From NCBI GenBank assembly GCA_942492625.1, contig CALOFM010000042.1, positions 213,130-277,129 on the forward strand: a stretch of 64,000 nt of DNA. The letters are read 5' to 3'. The DNA comes from Thiosymbion sp942492625 (GTDB lineage Bacteria > Pseudomonadota > Gammaproteobacteria > Chromatiales > Chromatiaceae). Shown here one piece after another: positions 1-8,847 of this stretch; within the stretch, counting starts at the first letter, position 1; the number at the start of each line of letters is the position of its first letter. The notes under the pieces are model-generated. The model worked only from the letters and a program-made list of their open reading frames with translations. It had not been told where the DNA came from and searched no databases. Made by a program: the position numbers and the translations under genes.

Positions 1-2
1 GC

Positions 3-1259
3 TACACCCGGCCTACGCCCATCCAGCTGCAGGCGATTCCTGCGGTGCTGTCGCGCCGAGACGTCCTTGCCGGCGCCCAAACCGGGACCGGAAAGACCGC
101 CGCCTTTACCCTTCCGATGTTACAGTTGCTGAGCAAGTCCAATGACCAACAGGGCTCGCCCCGTTGCCTGGTGCTGACCCCGACCCGGGAGCTTGCTGCG
201 CAGGTCGGCGAGAGCGTTCGCACCTATGGGCGGCACTTGCCGCTGCGCTCGATGCAAATCTTCGGCGGCGTCGGCATAGGACCGCAGACGGCCCAGCTGC
301 GCCGCGGTGTGGACATCGTCGTCGCAACGCCCGGGCGCCTGCTCGATCATGCCGGTCAGCGCAACGTCGACCTTTCCAGGATCGAGCTCCTCGTCCTCGA
401 CGAGGCCGATCGCATGCTCGACATGGGCTTCATCCACGACATTCGCAGGGTAATCAAGCTGCTGCCGCGGCGGCGCCAAAACTTGCTGTTCTCCGCCACC
501 TACTCCCACGAGATCGAGCGGCTCGCGAAAGGACTCCTGGACGACCCCATACGCATCGAAGTCGCTCGGCGCAATACAGCTGCCGAGACGGTGGAGCAGT
601 TGGTGTACACCGTGGCCAAGGAGCGCAAGCGCGACCTGCTCTCTCACCTCGTTCAGACCCACGACTGGCAGCAGGTATTGGTATTCACCCGCACGAAACA
701 TGGCGCCAACCGTCTAGCGCAGCAGCTGGAGCGTGACGGAATCACGGCGGCAGCGATCCACGGCAACAAGAGTCAGGGGGCGCGCACCCGAGCGCTGGCC
801 GATTTCAAGCGTGGTGTCGTGCAGACGCTCGTGGCCACCGACATCGCCGCCCGCGGGCTCGACATCGATCGTTTGCCCCATGTGGTGAACTTTGAGCTGC
901 CGAATGTGCCCGAGGATTACGTGCACCGCATTGGCCGCACCGGTCGCGCCGGCTCCGACGGTACCGCAATCTCGCTGGTTAGTGCCGATGAGCGCGGGCT
1001 GCTTAGCGGCATCGAAAAGCTGCTTGGACGGCGCGTCAAGAGCGAAGTGGTCGCAGGGTTCGAGGACACCGGCACCGGATCTTCGGTACCTGTGGTACCA
1101 AGCGCCGCCGAACGCCGGCCTCGTCAGGGACAAGAGCAGCGAAAGAATCATTCGCGGACGCGATCGAGCAACCGCGATCATGTCTCTCGCGACTCCATCT
1201 CGCGACATCGTGGGCGCGGCCCCGATAGGCGTGGGGACAAACGCAGTCCTGGCGCCTGA
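3..1259 (+). CDS. rhlE: DEAD-box ATP-dependent RNA helicase, RhlE type (5' end outside window)
   Basis: An ATP-dependent RNA unwinding enzyme of ribosome assembly and RNA turnover, running off the left edge. The reading frame is already open at base 3, and the first residues (YTRPTPIQLQAIP) are the Q motif, so the apparent GTG start at 45 is not the real start. Visible motifs are Walker A AQTGTGKT, PTRELA, TPGRLLD, DEAD, SAT, ARGLDI and HRIGRTGR, which is a complete two-RecA-domain core. A basic Arg/Ser/Gly-rich tail of about 60 residues follows, as in RhlE. Two RRM genes lie downstream on the same strand, which suggests a cold-adaptation RNA group. RhlE rather than DeaD or SrmB is the likely subtype, but the missing N-terminus limits this. 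Confidence 0.92.
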   Translation, partial: YTRPTPIQLQAIPAVLSRRDVLAGAQTGTGKTAAFTLPMLQLLSKSNDQQGSPRCLVLTPTRELAAQVGESVRTYGRHLPLRSMQIFGGVGIGPQTAQLRRGVDIVVATPGRLLDHAGQRNVDLSRIELLVLDEADRMLDMGFIHDIRRVIKLLPRRRQNLLFSATYSHEIERLAKGLLDDPIRIEVARRNTAAETVEQLVYTVAKERKRDLLSHLVQTHDWQQVLVFTRTKHGANRLAQQLERDGITAAAIHGNKSQGARTRALADFKRGVVQTLVATDIAARGLDIDRLPHVVNFELPNVPEDYVHRIGRTGRAGSDGTAISLVSADERGLLSGIEKLLGRRVKSEVVAGFEDTGTGSSVPVVPSAAERRPRQGQEQRKNHSRTRSSNRDHVSRDSISRHRGRGPDRRGDKRSPGA

Positions 1260-1390
1260 TTGCGATCAGGAAATTCTGATTTTGCGGGGCGGCCCCGGCA
1301 GCACCGTAACTCCCTCGACCGGCATGTGCATCCGCCGGACGGACGGGCCTTTTTCTTCGATGCACATTTCTTTCGAGAGAACCAAGACTG

Positions 1391-1663
1391 ATGAATATCT
1401 ATGTTGGCAACCTGGCCTACGGGGTGACCCAAGACGAGCTGCGCGAGACCTTCGGTGCCTATGGCCAAGTCGAGAGCGCCAATCTGATCACCGACAAGTT
1501 TACAGGCGAGTCCAAGGGTTTCGGCTTCGTTGAGATGCTGAACAATTCCGAGGCCGATGCGGCGATCAAGGCCTTGAACGAGACCCCGTTGAAGGGCCGC
1601 AACATGAAGGTGAACCAAGCCAAGCCGCGCAGCGATCGCCCGTCGCGGGGTCGCCGTTTCTGA
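1391..1663 (+). CDS. Small RRM RNA-binding protein
   Basis: A 90-residue single RNA-recognition-motif protein. RNP2 is IYVGNL at residues 3-8 and RNP1 is KGFGFVEM at about 40-47. A short basic tail ends in SRGRRF. This length and layout match the glycine/arginine-tailed RRM proteins of proteobacteria and cyanobacteria that are often cold-induced. The ATG is preceded by an A-rich leader (gagaaccaagactg) rather than a strong Shine-Dalgarno. The 130-base gap after the helicase suggests a separate promoter with a structured leader. The exact RNA target is not visible. Confidence 0.9.
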   Translation: MNIYVGNLAYGVTQDELRETFGAYGQVESANLITDKFTGESKGFGFVEMLNNSEADAAIKALNETPLKGRNMKVNQAKPRSDRPSRGRRF

Positions 1664-1875
1664 GCTGGCGAGGAATGCCTGAGTGTGTCTCGGGGGCCGC
1701 AGGGATGCGCCCCGCCACACTCGCTCGCCTTCACCTATGACGCAAGCTTCATCGCAGGTCCTCAATGAATCGGCTCCCTGCGACAGGATCTAGGCCCTGT
1801 TCGACTTACGACTGTCCTGCTGCGGAACCGCGCAAGCCGGACAGGCTCCCCTGGGATCGAGAATAGGAACCACCA

Positions 1876-2439
1876 ATGAACGCAGCCATCGCCAGGAATC
1901 AGTCCGAGCACACAACTATTCTCGTCGGCAATCTTGCCGAAGAAGCGACGGAAGAGGATATCCAATCGCTGTTTGGGCAATACGGAGCCGTTTCGGCGGT
2001 TCGGCTGATCCCCGGCGCTCCGCATCGTAGGGGGGATGGCTGTTGCTATGTGACTATGAGGGGGCGTTCGGCCAAGGTCGCGATCAGCGCACTCAACGGT
2101 AAGGCTTTCAAGGGATCGATCTTGCGCGTGAGCGAGGCCCATGAGCAGCCCGGCGGTCTCAGCGAACCGCGCCCGGTCGCAGAGGACGAGCAACCAAGAA
2201 AGTCGACGCGTCTGCGCTACCAGGTCGCTTCGGTGGAAAAAGCAAAGATGCCCGCCGGGACTGAGGGAGATGACTGGTATCGCTACGTTCTGTCAAGCGG
2301 AAGCTCTCTGATTACTGGCTTTCACCGCGGCTCGCGTGCTGAGGTCAAAGAGTATGCCAGCCACTGCGTCGAGGAGTTCAATCTGCGCAGCGTCAGCGGA
2401 AAGAGTGCACGCGTCATGGCCCCACCGAAAAAGAAGTAG
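1876..2439 (+). CDS. RRM protein with extra C-terminal domain
   Basis: A 187-residue protein with an N-terminal RRM (RNP2 TILVGNL at 14-20; a degenerate RNP1 around GDGCCYVTM at 53-61) and a C-terminal region of about 80 residues that begins near KSTRLRYQ and ends in a basic PPKKK tail. The C-terminal part (DDWYRYVLSSGSSLITGFHR) resembles a conserved extension I associate with RRM proteins of other gammaproteobacteria, but I cannot name it. It follows the smaller RRM gene after 212 bases and may be its diverged relative. The aromatic positions of RNP1 are partly replaced by Cys/Cys/Tyr, so RNA binding may differ. Confidence 0.82.
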   Translation: MNAAIARNQSEHTTILVGNLAEEATEEDIQSLFGQYGAVSAVRLIPGAPHRRGDGCCYVTMRGRSAKVAISALNGKAFKGSILRVSEAHEQPGGLSEPRPVAEDEQPRKSTRLRYQVASVEKAKMPAGTEGDDWYRYVLSSGSSLITGFHRGSRAEVKEYASHCVEEFNLRSVSGKSARVMAPPKKK

Positions 2440-2577
2440 TCCGGTTGTCGGGTTAGGGCGCGCACAGGGCTTACAGAAAATCGCTGGTTCGGAGCTGGCG
2501 CGCCTGACGCAACAAGTTTGACAGGTCGGGTCGGAGCGGCGTAACCAGAAATCTTGGCGCCGGTTTTCCCAGCCGGG

Positions 2578-5202
2578 TCAAGCCAGGTAGGGTCCTCGTT
2601 CCGGCTGCTGCACCTGGCCGAGGGTCGCCAGGGTCTGAAGTAGCTCGGTAACCTTCTTGGTCTGCGCCCGTTTGACTCGCCGTGCGATCTGCTCGGCGCT
2701 TGCCGGCGCGGGCTGGGCGGCGAGGACCTCGCGCACCGCCTGGAACTGTTCCGGAAGGGTCTTGGGCCAGAGGCGCTTTGCCGCCGCCTCGGGCTCCGGG
2801 GCCTGTGTCGATTCGACGTCCGTCCCGGTCTGATCGGTGCCGGCGCTGTCCGGGTTCTGAAACCCCGGCCTGAGCCAACGCACCCGACCCCGCGCCTCCT
2901 CCGCGGCGCGCTCCGCGTTGAGCCTCACCAGGCGCGAGAGCAGATCCTCTTCCGCCGCCGCCTGCGTTGCCGGCTTGTCCGCCAGCGGCCTGGTGCCGCC
3001 CGGTTTGCCGACCAGGGCCGGGATCAGGTCCTCCCAGCCGTAGGCCGCGAGCACCGCCGCGTCCAGCTCGTCGTGGAGCTGGGCCAGCACCGAGACCAGC
3101 CCTTGCTCGTGGATCTGCCGCTCCTTTGCGGTTAGATCTGGGGTGGGAGGCGCGCCCTCGCGCTGATCCGGGTCGTCCTTCGCGGCGGGGGCGCCGCTCC
3201 CTCTGGCGTTGCTTGCTGCGGCGATCTGCCGCAGGCGTTCGAGCACATTGTAGATCCCGGTCAGGGTCAGCCCTGGGTGCAGGGCCTGCTGGCGTTTGCG
3301 GTGGGCGTCGATTTGCAAGGCCAAGGCGCGGATGTGCCCGGCGAGTTGAAGTGTGCTCCGAGGCATGTGGGTGGGCACATCCGCGCCTCTGTTCGGGAAT
3401 TTCGTGTTTGGCGGAGGTGTCGTGGAGTCGCCAACACATACGGCTTTTGGTGTCGCTTCCATCTTGGACGTTGCTGCAACGCTTTCACTAGGCTCTGCGA
3501 GTATCGGAAACGGAAAGGTCTCCAGACAGCGAGTTTTTATGTAACGCGGCCGATCCTCAAGCGTCGCCCCTGTTCGAAATGCCCAAGCGCAATGAACTCT
3601 ACTCGACAACACTCCGAGGAAGAGCGGATCAGTTAGCGCGACATTGATCAGTGCATCATCGGGGAGAACATCCTTGCCGAGCGAAACAAAAAATCGATGC
3701 TTGCTCGTAACCACAGTGGCTACGTATCGGTCTATACTGCTTAAAAACCGTCTCATCTCCGGTCGCGGCTCACCAAAAATCCACCAGTTGTCTCGGTAGC
3801 TGGCCCGTCGATTCTGATCACGATCTGGCTTTACACGATCATGGACCCGTTGATAAACCTCTGGGAACTGCTGACGTACCTCTTCGGCGCCGAGTCCGTA
3901 AAGGTCCATGACCAAGACGTCCCTCGGTGTTGCCGTTAGGTCTCTGCCGTTGCGGTACTCGCGAATATGGTCCTGCAAACCTTGGACGCGTCCTAGCCCG
4001 AGGCCGTCGGCTTCCGATCTGGTGACGATGAAGCCGGCCCCGTGGAGCTTTACACCGGGTGAGCTGATGCCCCCGTTGGAGGCGAGCGGAACGGCGCCGG
4101 CGACATCCGCCCCCACCGTCAGGTCCGAGAAGATCGTTCCCTCACGCTCCCGTAGCAGCACCTCCAGGCCCTCGCCGGATCCGCTGCGCTCGGCGATCAC
4201 CTGCATCAAGACACCGGGCTCGGAGCCCGCCCGCCCCACGGTCATGGCGATGCGCACCGCGGCGCCGTCCGCCGTGTCGACCCAGGGGTGGTCAGGGACG
4301 GCGAAGGACAGGGACAGGGTTTTCTTATGTTGTAGCTGATGCTGAACGACGCGGCGGTTGAAGGTCTGGCGTAGGCTGTTGGTGGTGATGAAGCCGAAAC
4401 GCCGGATTTTCTCCGCCCGCGTTAGGTTGGCAGCCAAGTACCACCAATGCATTACGTAATCTGCAGACTCAGGTACTTCCGGCAAAGCTCTCCATAATGC
4501 TTCTGTGTAGCCGTCTCCCAGCGCCAAGCGAAGATATTTCGCGCCGATGAATGGCGGATTTCCGACCACGAAGTCCGCCTGCGGCCACAGGGCCTGCCGC
4601 GGATTGACGTAGTGCTCCAGCGGCACCCGGGCCTTCTCGTCCGGCACCTGCTCACCGGTGATGGGATGGGCCTTCAGGGTGCGCCCGTCCCAGTGGGTGA
4701 CGGGGACGCCCTGCTGGTCGCGGACGTACTCGACGTCATCCCAGGCCAGCACCGCGTCGCGGCACTCGATGTTGTGGGCGTCTTGGAGCAGGGGCTCCCG
4801 GGGCGGGGTGCTGGCAAAGGTCCGAAAGTGCCATTGCAGGTAGCCGATCCAGAGCACCGCCTCGGCGATGAGCGCGGCCCGCGGGTTGGTCTCCAGGCCC
4901 ACCATCTTCTCCGGGCTCACGGTGCCGCCTTCCAACTCCAGGACCTGCTGGGTGAAGCCGAGGTCCGCCAGGGCCTCCAGGACCTCGCCCTCCAGGCGCT
5001 TGAGGTGCTCCAGGGTGACGCGATGCTCGAATACGTAGGCGTTGTCCGCGTTGTCGTCGGCGGCCGGTTCCGGCGGGGGAAGGTCCAGCAGGGCCGTAAA
5101 CTCGCTCAGAAAGAGCTGGTAGTTGGCCAGCTCCGAGCCCGTGGTGTGGGCCCACCGGGCGATGAAGGACTCGAGTCGGGCGTCTTCATTGGTCAAATCC
5201 AT
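2578..5202 (-). CDS. MmeI/type IIG-like DNA methyltransferase with in-frame deletion of nuclease and SAM motif I
   Basis: The start is placed at 5202 (MDLTNEDARLESF), where family members begin; the open frame extends upstream without homology. N-terminal residues 1 to about 45 match the family start up to NAYVFEHRVT. The sequence then jumps directly to LEHLKRLEGEVLEAL, which in full-length relatives directly follows the SAM motif I DPACGSGNF. The PD-(D/E)XK nuclease region, the helical linker and motif I are therefore missing, while the frame stays open. Motif IV NPPF, the target-recognition half and the C-terminal helical region (LTAKERQIHEQGLVS, AERAAEEARG) are present. The product has 874 residues; relatives are, from memory, several hundred residues longer. 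It should be catalytically dead as a nuclease and probably as a methyltransferase. Confidence 0.8.
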   Translation of the reverse strand: MDLTNEDARLESFIARWAHTTGSELANYQLFLSEFTALLDLPPPEPAADDNADNAYVFEHRVTLEHLKRLEGEVLEALADLGFTQQVLELEGGTVSPEKMVGLETNPRAALIAEAVLWIGYLQWHFRTFASTPPREPLLQDAHNIECRDAVLAWDDVEYVRDQQGVPVTHWDGRTLKAHPITGEQVPDEKARVPLEHYVNPRQALWPQADFVVGNPPFIGAKYLRLALGDGYTEALWRALPEVPESADYVMHWWYLAANLTRAEKIRRFGFITTNSLRQTFNRRVVQHQLQHKKTLSLSFAVPDHPWVDTADGAAVRIAMTVGRAGSEPGVLMQVIAERSGSGEGLEVLLREREGTIFSDLTVGADVAGAVPLASNGGISSPGVKLHGAGFIVTRSEADGLGLGRVQGLQDHIREYRNGRDLTATPRDVLVMDLYGLGAEEVRQQFPEVYQRVHDRVKPDRDQNRRASYRDNWWIFGEPRPEMRRFLSSIDRYVATVVTSKHRFFVSLGKDVLPDDALINVALTDPLFLGVLSSRVHCAWAFRTGATLEDRPRYIKTRCLETFPFPILAEPSESVAATSKMEATPKAVCVGDSTTPPPNTKFPNRGADVPTHMPRSTLQLAGHIRALALQIDAHRKRQQALHPGLTLTGIYNVLERLRQIAAASNARGSGAPAAKDDPDQREGAPPTPDLTAKERQIHEQGLVSVLAQLHDELDAAVLAAYGWEDLIPALVGKPGGTRPLADKPATQAAAEEDLLSRLVRLNAERAAEEARGRVRWLRPGFQNPDSAGTDQTGTDVESTQAPEPEAAAKRLWPKTLPEQFQAVREVLAAQPAPASAEQIARRVKRAQTKKVTELLQTLATLGQVQQPERGPYLA

Positions 5203-5272
5203 CGCGTTTGGTTCTTCGAAAAACGTCCAGATGGGCATCGCGGAGCTCTGCCCATCAAAGCTGCTCCGGAAT

Positions 5273-7011
5273 TCAATAGGGAACCGCCGCCGGATAGTCC
5301 CGAAAGGGAGCCATGGGATCAAAGGGAGGAGGCGAGAGCAGTGGATCACCCTCGGGCCAGGCCTGTGCGGGTACCTCCCCCTTTTCGTAGCTGGCGAGCT
5401 CCCGGTTCATGACTTCCTGCCCGGACGACGGTGCCATCCAGGATGCCATGGCGATGGCCTGTTGCTGGGTTTGCGCGGCCTCCTCGAATCGGCCACTCGC
5501 GCCCAGTGCCAGTGCCAGGGCGCGCTGGTGGGGTGGGATGGGTTGCAGCAGGCTGAGCTGGGTTGCGATCTGAAGGGCTTGCTCCGGAGCGCGAAGAGCG
5601 GGATCCGTGGCGGCCGCGAGCAGGCGCGCCAGGGCGTAGCGCAGCATGAGGTCGTCCGGATAGTGGGCGCTGAGCTCCGTGAGGCGTGCGGCGATGTCCG
5701 CTTCGGCCTCTCCGGCTCGCAGGCGGGCGATCAGCTCCAGCAAGCGGGCGGGGGGGATCTCCCGGTCAGCCGTCAGGGCCTTGGCGTAGCCCAACGCGGC
5801 TTCGGAGTAACGCCCCGCGTTGAAGTCCAGATTCGCGAGATAGAAGAGGGCGCCGGCAAAACCGGGGTCGATGCCAAGGCTCCGGCGGTAATAGTCCGCC
5901 GCTTGGTCCGCATCGCCCTGCTGTTGTTGCAGCACGCCCAGCAGGAAGTTCGCGAGCAGCTCGTCCGGCTTCGCCTCTAGCGCCTTCTCCAGCTCTGCTC
6001 CTGCCTCGTCGGCGCGGCCGGCGAGGTACAGGGCGCGGGCGTAGCTCACACGGGCAGGCACATTGTCCGGATCGACGGCGAGTCCCTCGGCAAAGCGTTC
6101 GACCGCGGTGGCGTACTCCCCCTCGCGGGTTGCTGTAATGGCCTTCTGGAAAGCGGGAAGCGAGCGTTTGGCCGCCGCGTGCAGCTGATCCAGGAGCGGG
6201 TCTTTCGCTTCCGGTATCTTGAGCTTGAATCGGCCCAGGTGCTCGCGGGCCAGGTCGTTTTGACCCAGCGCCCGGTAAGCCTGGGCCAGCGGATAGTGGA
6301 CCTCGGTGGCGTTGGGATCGGTCTGAAGGGCCGTCTTCAGGTGAACGATGGCCTCTTCGTGTTGCCGCTCCAGGTTGGCGATCTGCCCCAGGTAGTAGTT
6401 GGCGGCCGCCTCCAATCCGGGGGTGTCGGCGATCCTTTCCAAGGCGGCGCGGGCTTCGCCCAGCTCGCTGCGGTCCAGCCGCACCTTGCCCAGCCGCAGG
6501 TACAGAGTCGGGTAGTCCGGGTCTATGTCCTTGGCCGCCTGCAGGTAATCCAGCGCTTGGTCGGCGTTGCCGGCCATCATCGCCAAGTAGCCGGCATAGT
6601 AGGGCCAACGCAGCTCACGCGGCTGAAGCTTGCGGGCGTTGCGGAAACAGGCATCCGCCTGGGCCTCCATCTCCAGCAGCAGGGCGATAGGCCCCGGCGA
6701 GGCGGCGGAGTCCCGTCCGGGCAGCCAAAAGGCCGGCGATCTCGGCGCGGGCCTCGGAGATGTCCGGCTGCATGAGGCGCTCGGCCCTCTGATATCGACC
6801 TCCGCTACCGGTACCAGGGTATCGCGCCACGTGCTTCGGCGATGGCCTCCTGCATCAGCCGTTCGGCGCCGCTGACGTCGGCCTCGGGGATCGGGGCCAG
6901 CTCGCCCTGCCAGCTCCCCGGGAGGTCCGACAGGGTGTCCGCCGCCAGCGTCGGCGCGGTTGCGGTCAGGCCGAGCGCTAAGATGCCGGCACTTATGGCT
7001 CTCGATCTCAT
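5273..7011 (-). pseudogene. Exported TPR-repeat protein, frameshifted
   Basis: The start ATG at 7011 overlaps the TGA of the upstream FG-GAP gene in an ATGA, and it gives a signal peptide (MRSRAISAGILALGLTATAP ending near LAADT). The N-terminal 60 residues are in one frame, a short stretch (ERLMQPDISEARAEIAGLLA) is in a second, and the remaining 470 residues are in a third, so the frame breaks near 6805 and 6690. The long segment is a string of TPR units, for example YPTLYLRLGKVRLDRSELGEARAA and later ones at roughly 34-residue spacing. It is last in a three-gene operon with a pentaheme cytochrome. A role as a periplasmic assembly scaffold is inference. Confidence 0.78.
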
Positions 7012-8847
7012 TGTCCTTCCCCCAGGGATTGCTCGATGACCAGCGTGGTGTCCACGGCATTCGGGACCAGCTCCTGCTCGGTGCCGTCGGGCCACAGTAT
7101 GCCCAGCCGCTCGACCCGATCGGCCGGGCCCAGCCCGAAGGTAACCGGCAGCTCCACCTGGGACAGATAGCCGCGGGATGGCATCACCTGGCGGTAGCGG
7201 GTGAGACCGTTCGCGGTGAGCTCCAGAAGGGCTCCGATGGCGCTGGTATTGGGGGCCCGCGCGACGAGCCGCACCCGCAGCCAGTGGTGCCCGGTCTGCT
7301 GGTCGTTGCGCAACAGGGCGGGGCGGCGGCCGTTCTGGGTGATGAGGACATCCAGGTCGCCGTCGGCGTCGATGTCCGCGTAGGCGATGCCCCGCCCCAC
7401 CAGGGGCTTGGCCATGTCCCCCGCGTCCTCCACGGGCACGAAGCGCCCGCGGCAGGCCTCGCCGCAGTTCCAGAAAAGGGACGGCGGTTGGGCGTAGGTC
7501 TGGCTCTGCTGCACCTTCTGGATCTCGTGCTCCAGGTGGCCGTTGGCCAGCAGCAGGTCGAGCCGGCCGTCCAGGTCGTAGTCGAGGAACAGCAGGCCGA
7601 AGGTCAGCGGGATGCGCGACGCCGGTCCGAACCCTTCCAGCACCGCCTCGTCCACGAAGGGCGGGCGGCCGTCATTGGTGACGAACAGGGAGGCCATCTC
7701 GTTGGCGAAGTTGCCTACCACGATGCCCAGCTCCCGGTCGTCCCGGAAGCGGGCGGCGTCCACGCCCATGGCGGAGGTCGCCTTGCCGTTGCGGTCGTAG
7801 GCGATGCCCTCGAAGATGGCGACCTCCTCGAAGCTGCCGTCCCCCTTGTTGCGGAACAGGAAGTTGCGCACCGTGTCGTTGACGACGACCAGATCCAGCC
7901 AGCCGTCGCGGTCGTAGTCCACGGGTACCACGCCCGAGCCCCTTGCCCACCGGGTGGCCGGAGACCGGGTCCGTGATCTGGATGCCCGCGGCTGCGGAGA
8001 CGTCGGTGAAGCGCCCCGCCGCCCTCGTTGCGGTAGAGCTGGTTATTAGTGCCGACGAAGTTGAGGGGAGCCCCATAGGCCCGGCCGAGCCCGGTGAGCC
8101 GGAAGTCGATCTCCAGGTCGATGTCCCGCGACCACTTCACGTAGTTGACGACGAACAGGTCCAGGTCCCCGTCCTTGTCGTAGTCGAAGAAAGCGGCGCT
8201 GGAGCTCCAGGTCTCCTCCCCGCCGGCGACCCCCGCCGTGGCCGTTGCTTCAAGGAAGCGTCCTTCCTGGTTGCGGAACAGGTGATTGCGGTTGAGGCTG
8301 GTGAGGTAGAGGTCGTCCCAGCCGTCGCCGTCGAAGTCTCCCACGGCCGCGCCCATACCGTAGGTGCTGAGCGCCAGACCGGCCTCCTCGGTAACGTCCG
8401 TGAATCCGCCCGAGCCGTCGTTTTGGTACAGGGCTTGGTGCGGCTGTTCTGCGCCTTGCTCCTGTCCCTCCCAGTGCCGGGAGTTGACGAGGAATAGGTC
8501 CTGATCGCCATCCCGATCATAGTCGAGAAAGGCGGCGCCGCTGCCGATGGTCTCCGGCATCAGGCGCTCGCCGTAGGCGCCGTTGACGTGGACGAAGTCG
8601 ATACCGGCGGACTCGGTCACGTCGGTGAAGCGGACCGGCGGAGGGCTGTCGGCGGTCGCCGTCTCGATGGCCGACGGGGCCTGGATCTCGGCCTCTTCCA
8701 CCGGCTCGGCGTCTTCGGGCGTGCGGTTACCCAGTAAAGGCCTGCCCCGGCGATCCCGATCAGGGCCAGGATTCCGGCTGAGTAGAGAAAGGCGCGGCGG
8801 ATGCGGGCCTCGCCGTGGGTGAGCTCTTTGGGCTTGTTCTCGGTCAT
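7008..8847 (-). pseudogene. CRTAC-type FG-GAP/VCBS repeat protein with ASPIC-UnbV domain, frameshifted
   Basis: The start is ATG 8847 (MTENKPKELTHGEARIRR), followed by a membrane anchor (AFLYSAGILALIGIAGAGLYW). Three frames join to make the protein, with breaks near 8735, 8025 and 7935. The core carries at least six calcium-loop signatures of the form DxDxDGxxDL (DYDRDGDQDL, DFDGDGWDDL, DYDKDGDLDL, DYDRDGWLDL, DYDLDGRLDL, DIDADGDLDV), as in a beta-propeller. The C-terminus (HHWLRVRLVA through WPDGTEQELVP) is the ASPIC/UnbV domain. It overlaps the genes on both sides by ATGA, so all three are translationally coupled. The function is not established for the family; an extracytoplasmic partner of the cytochrome is inference. 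Confidence 0.83.
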
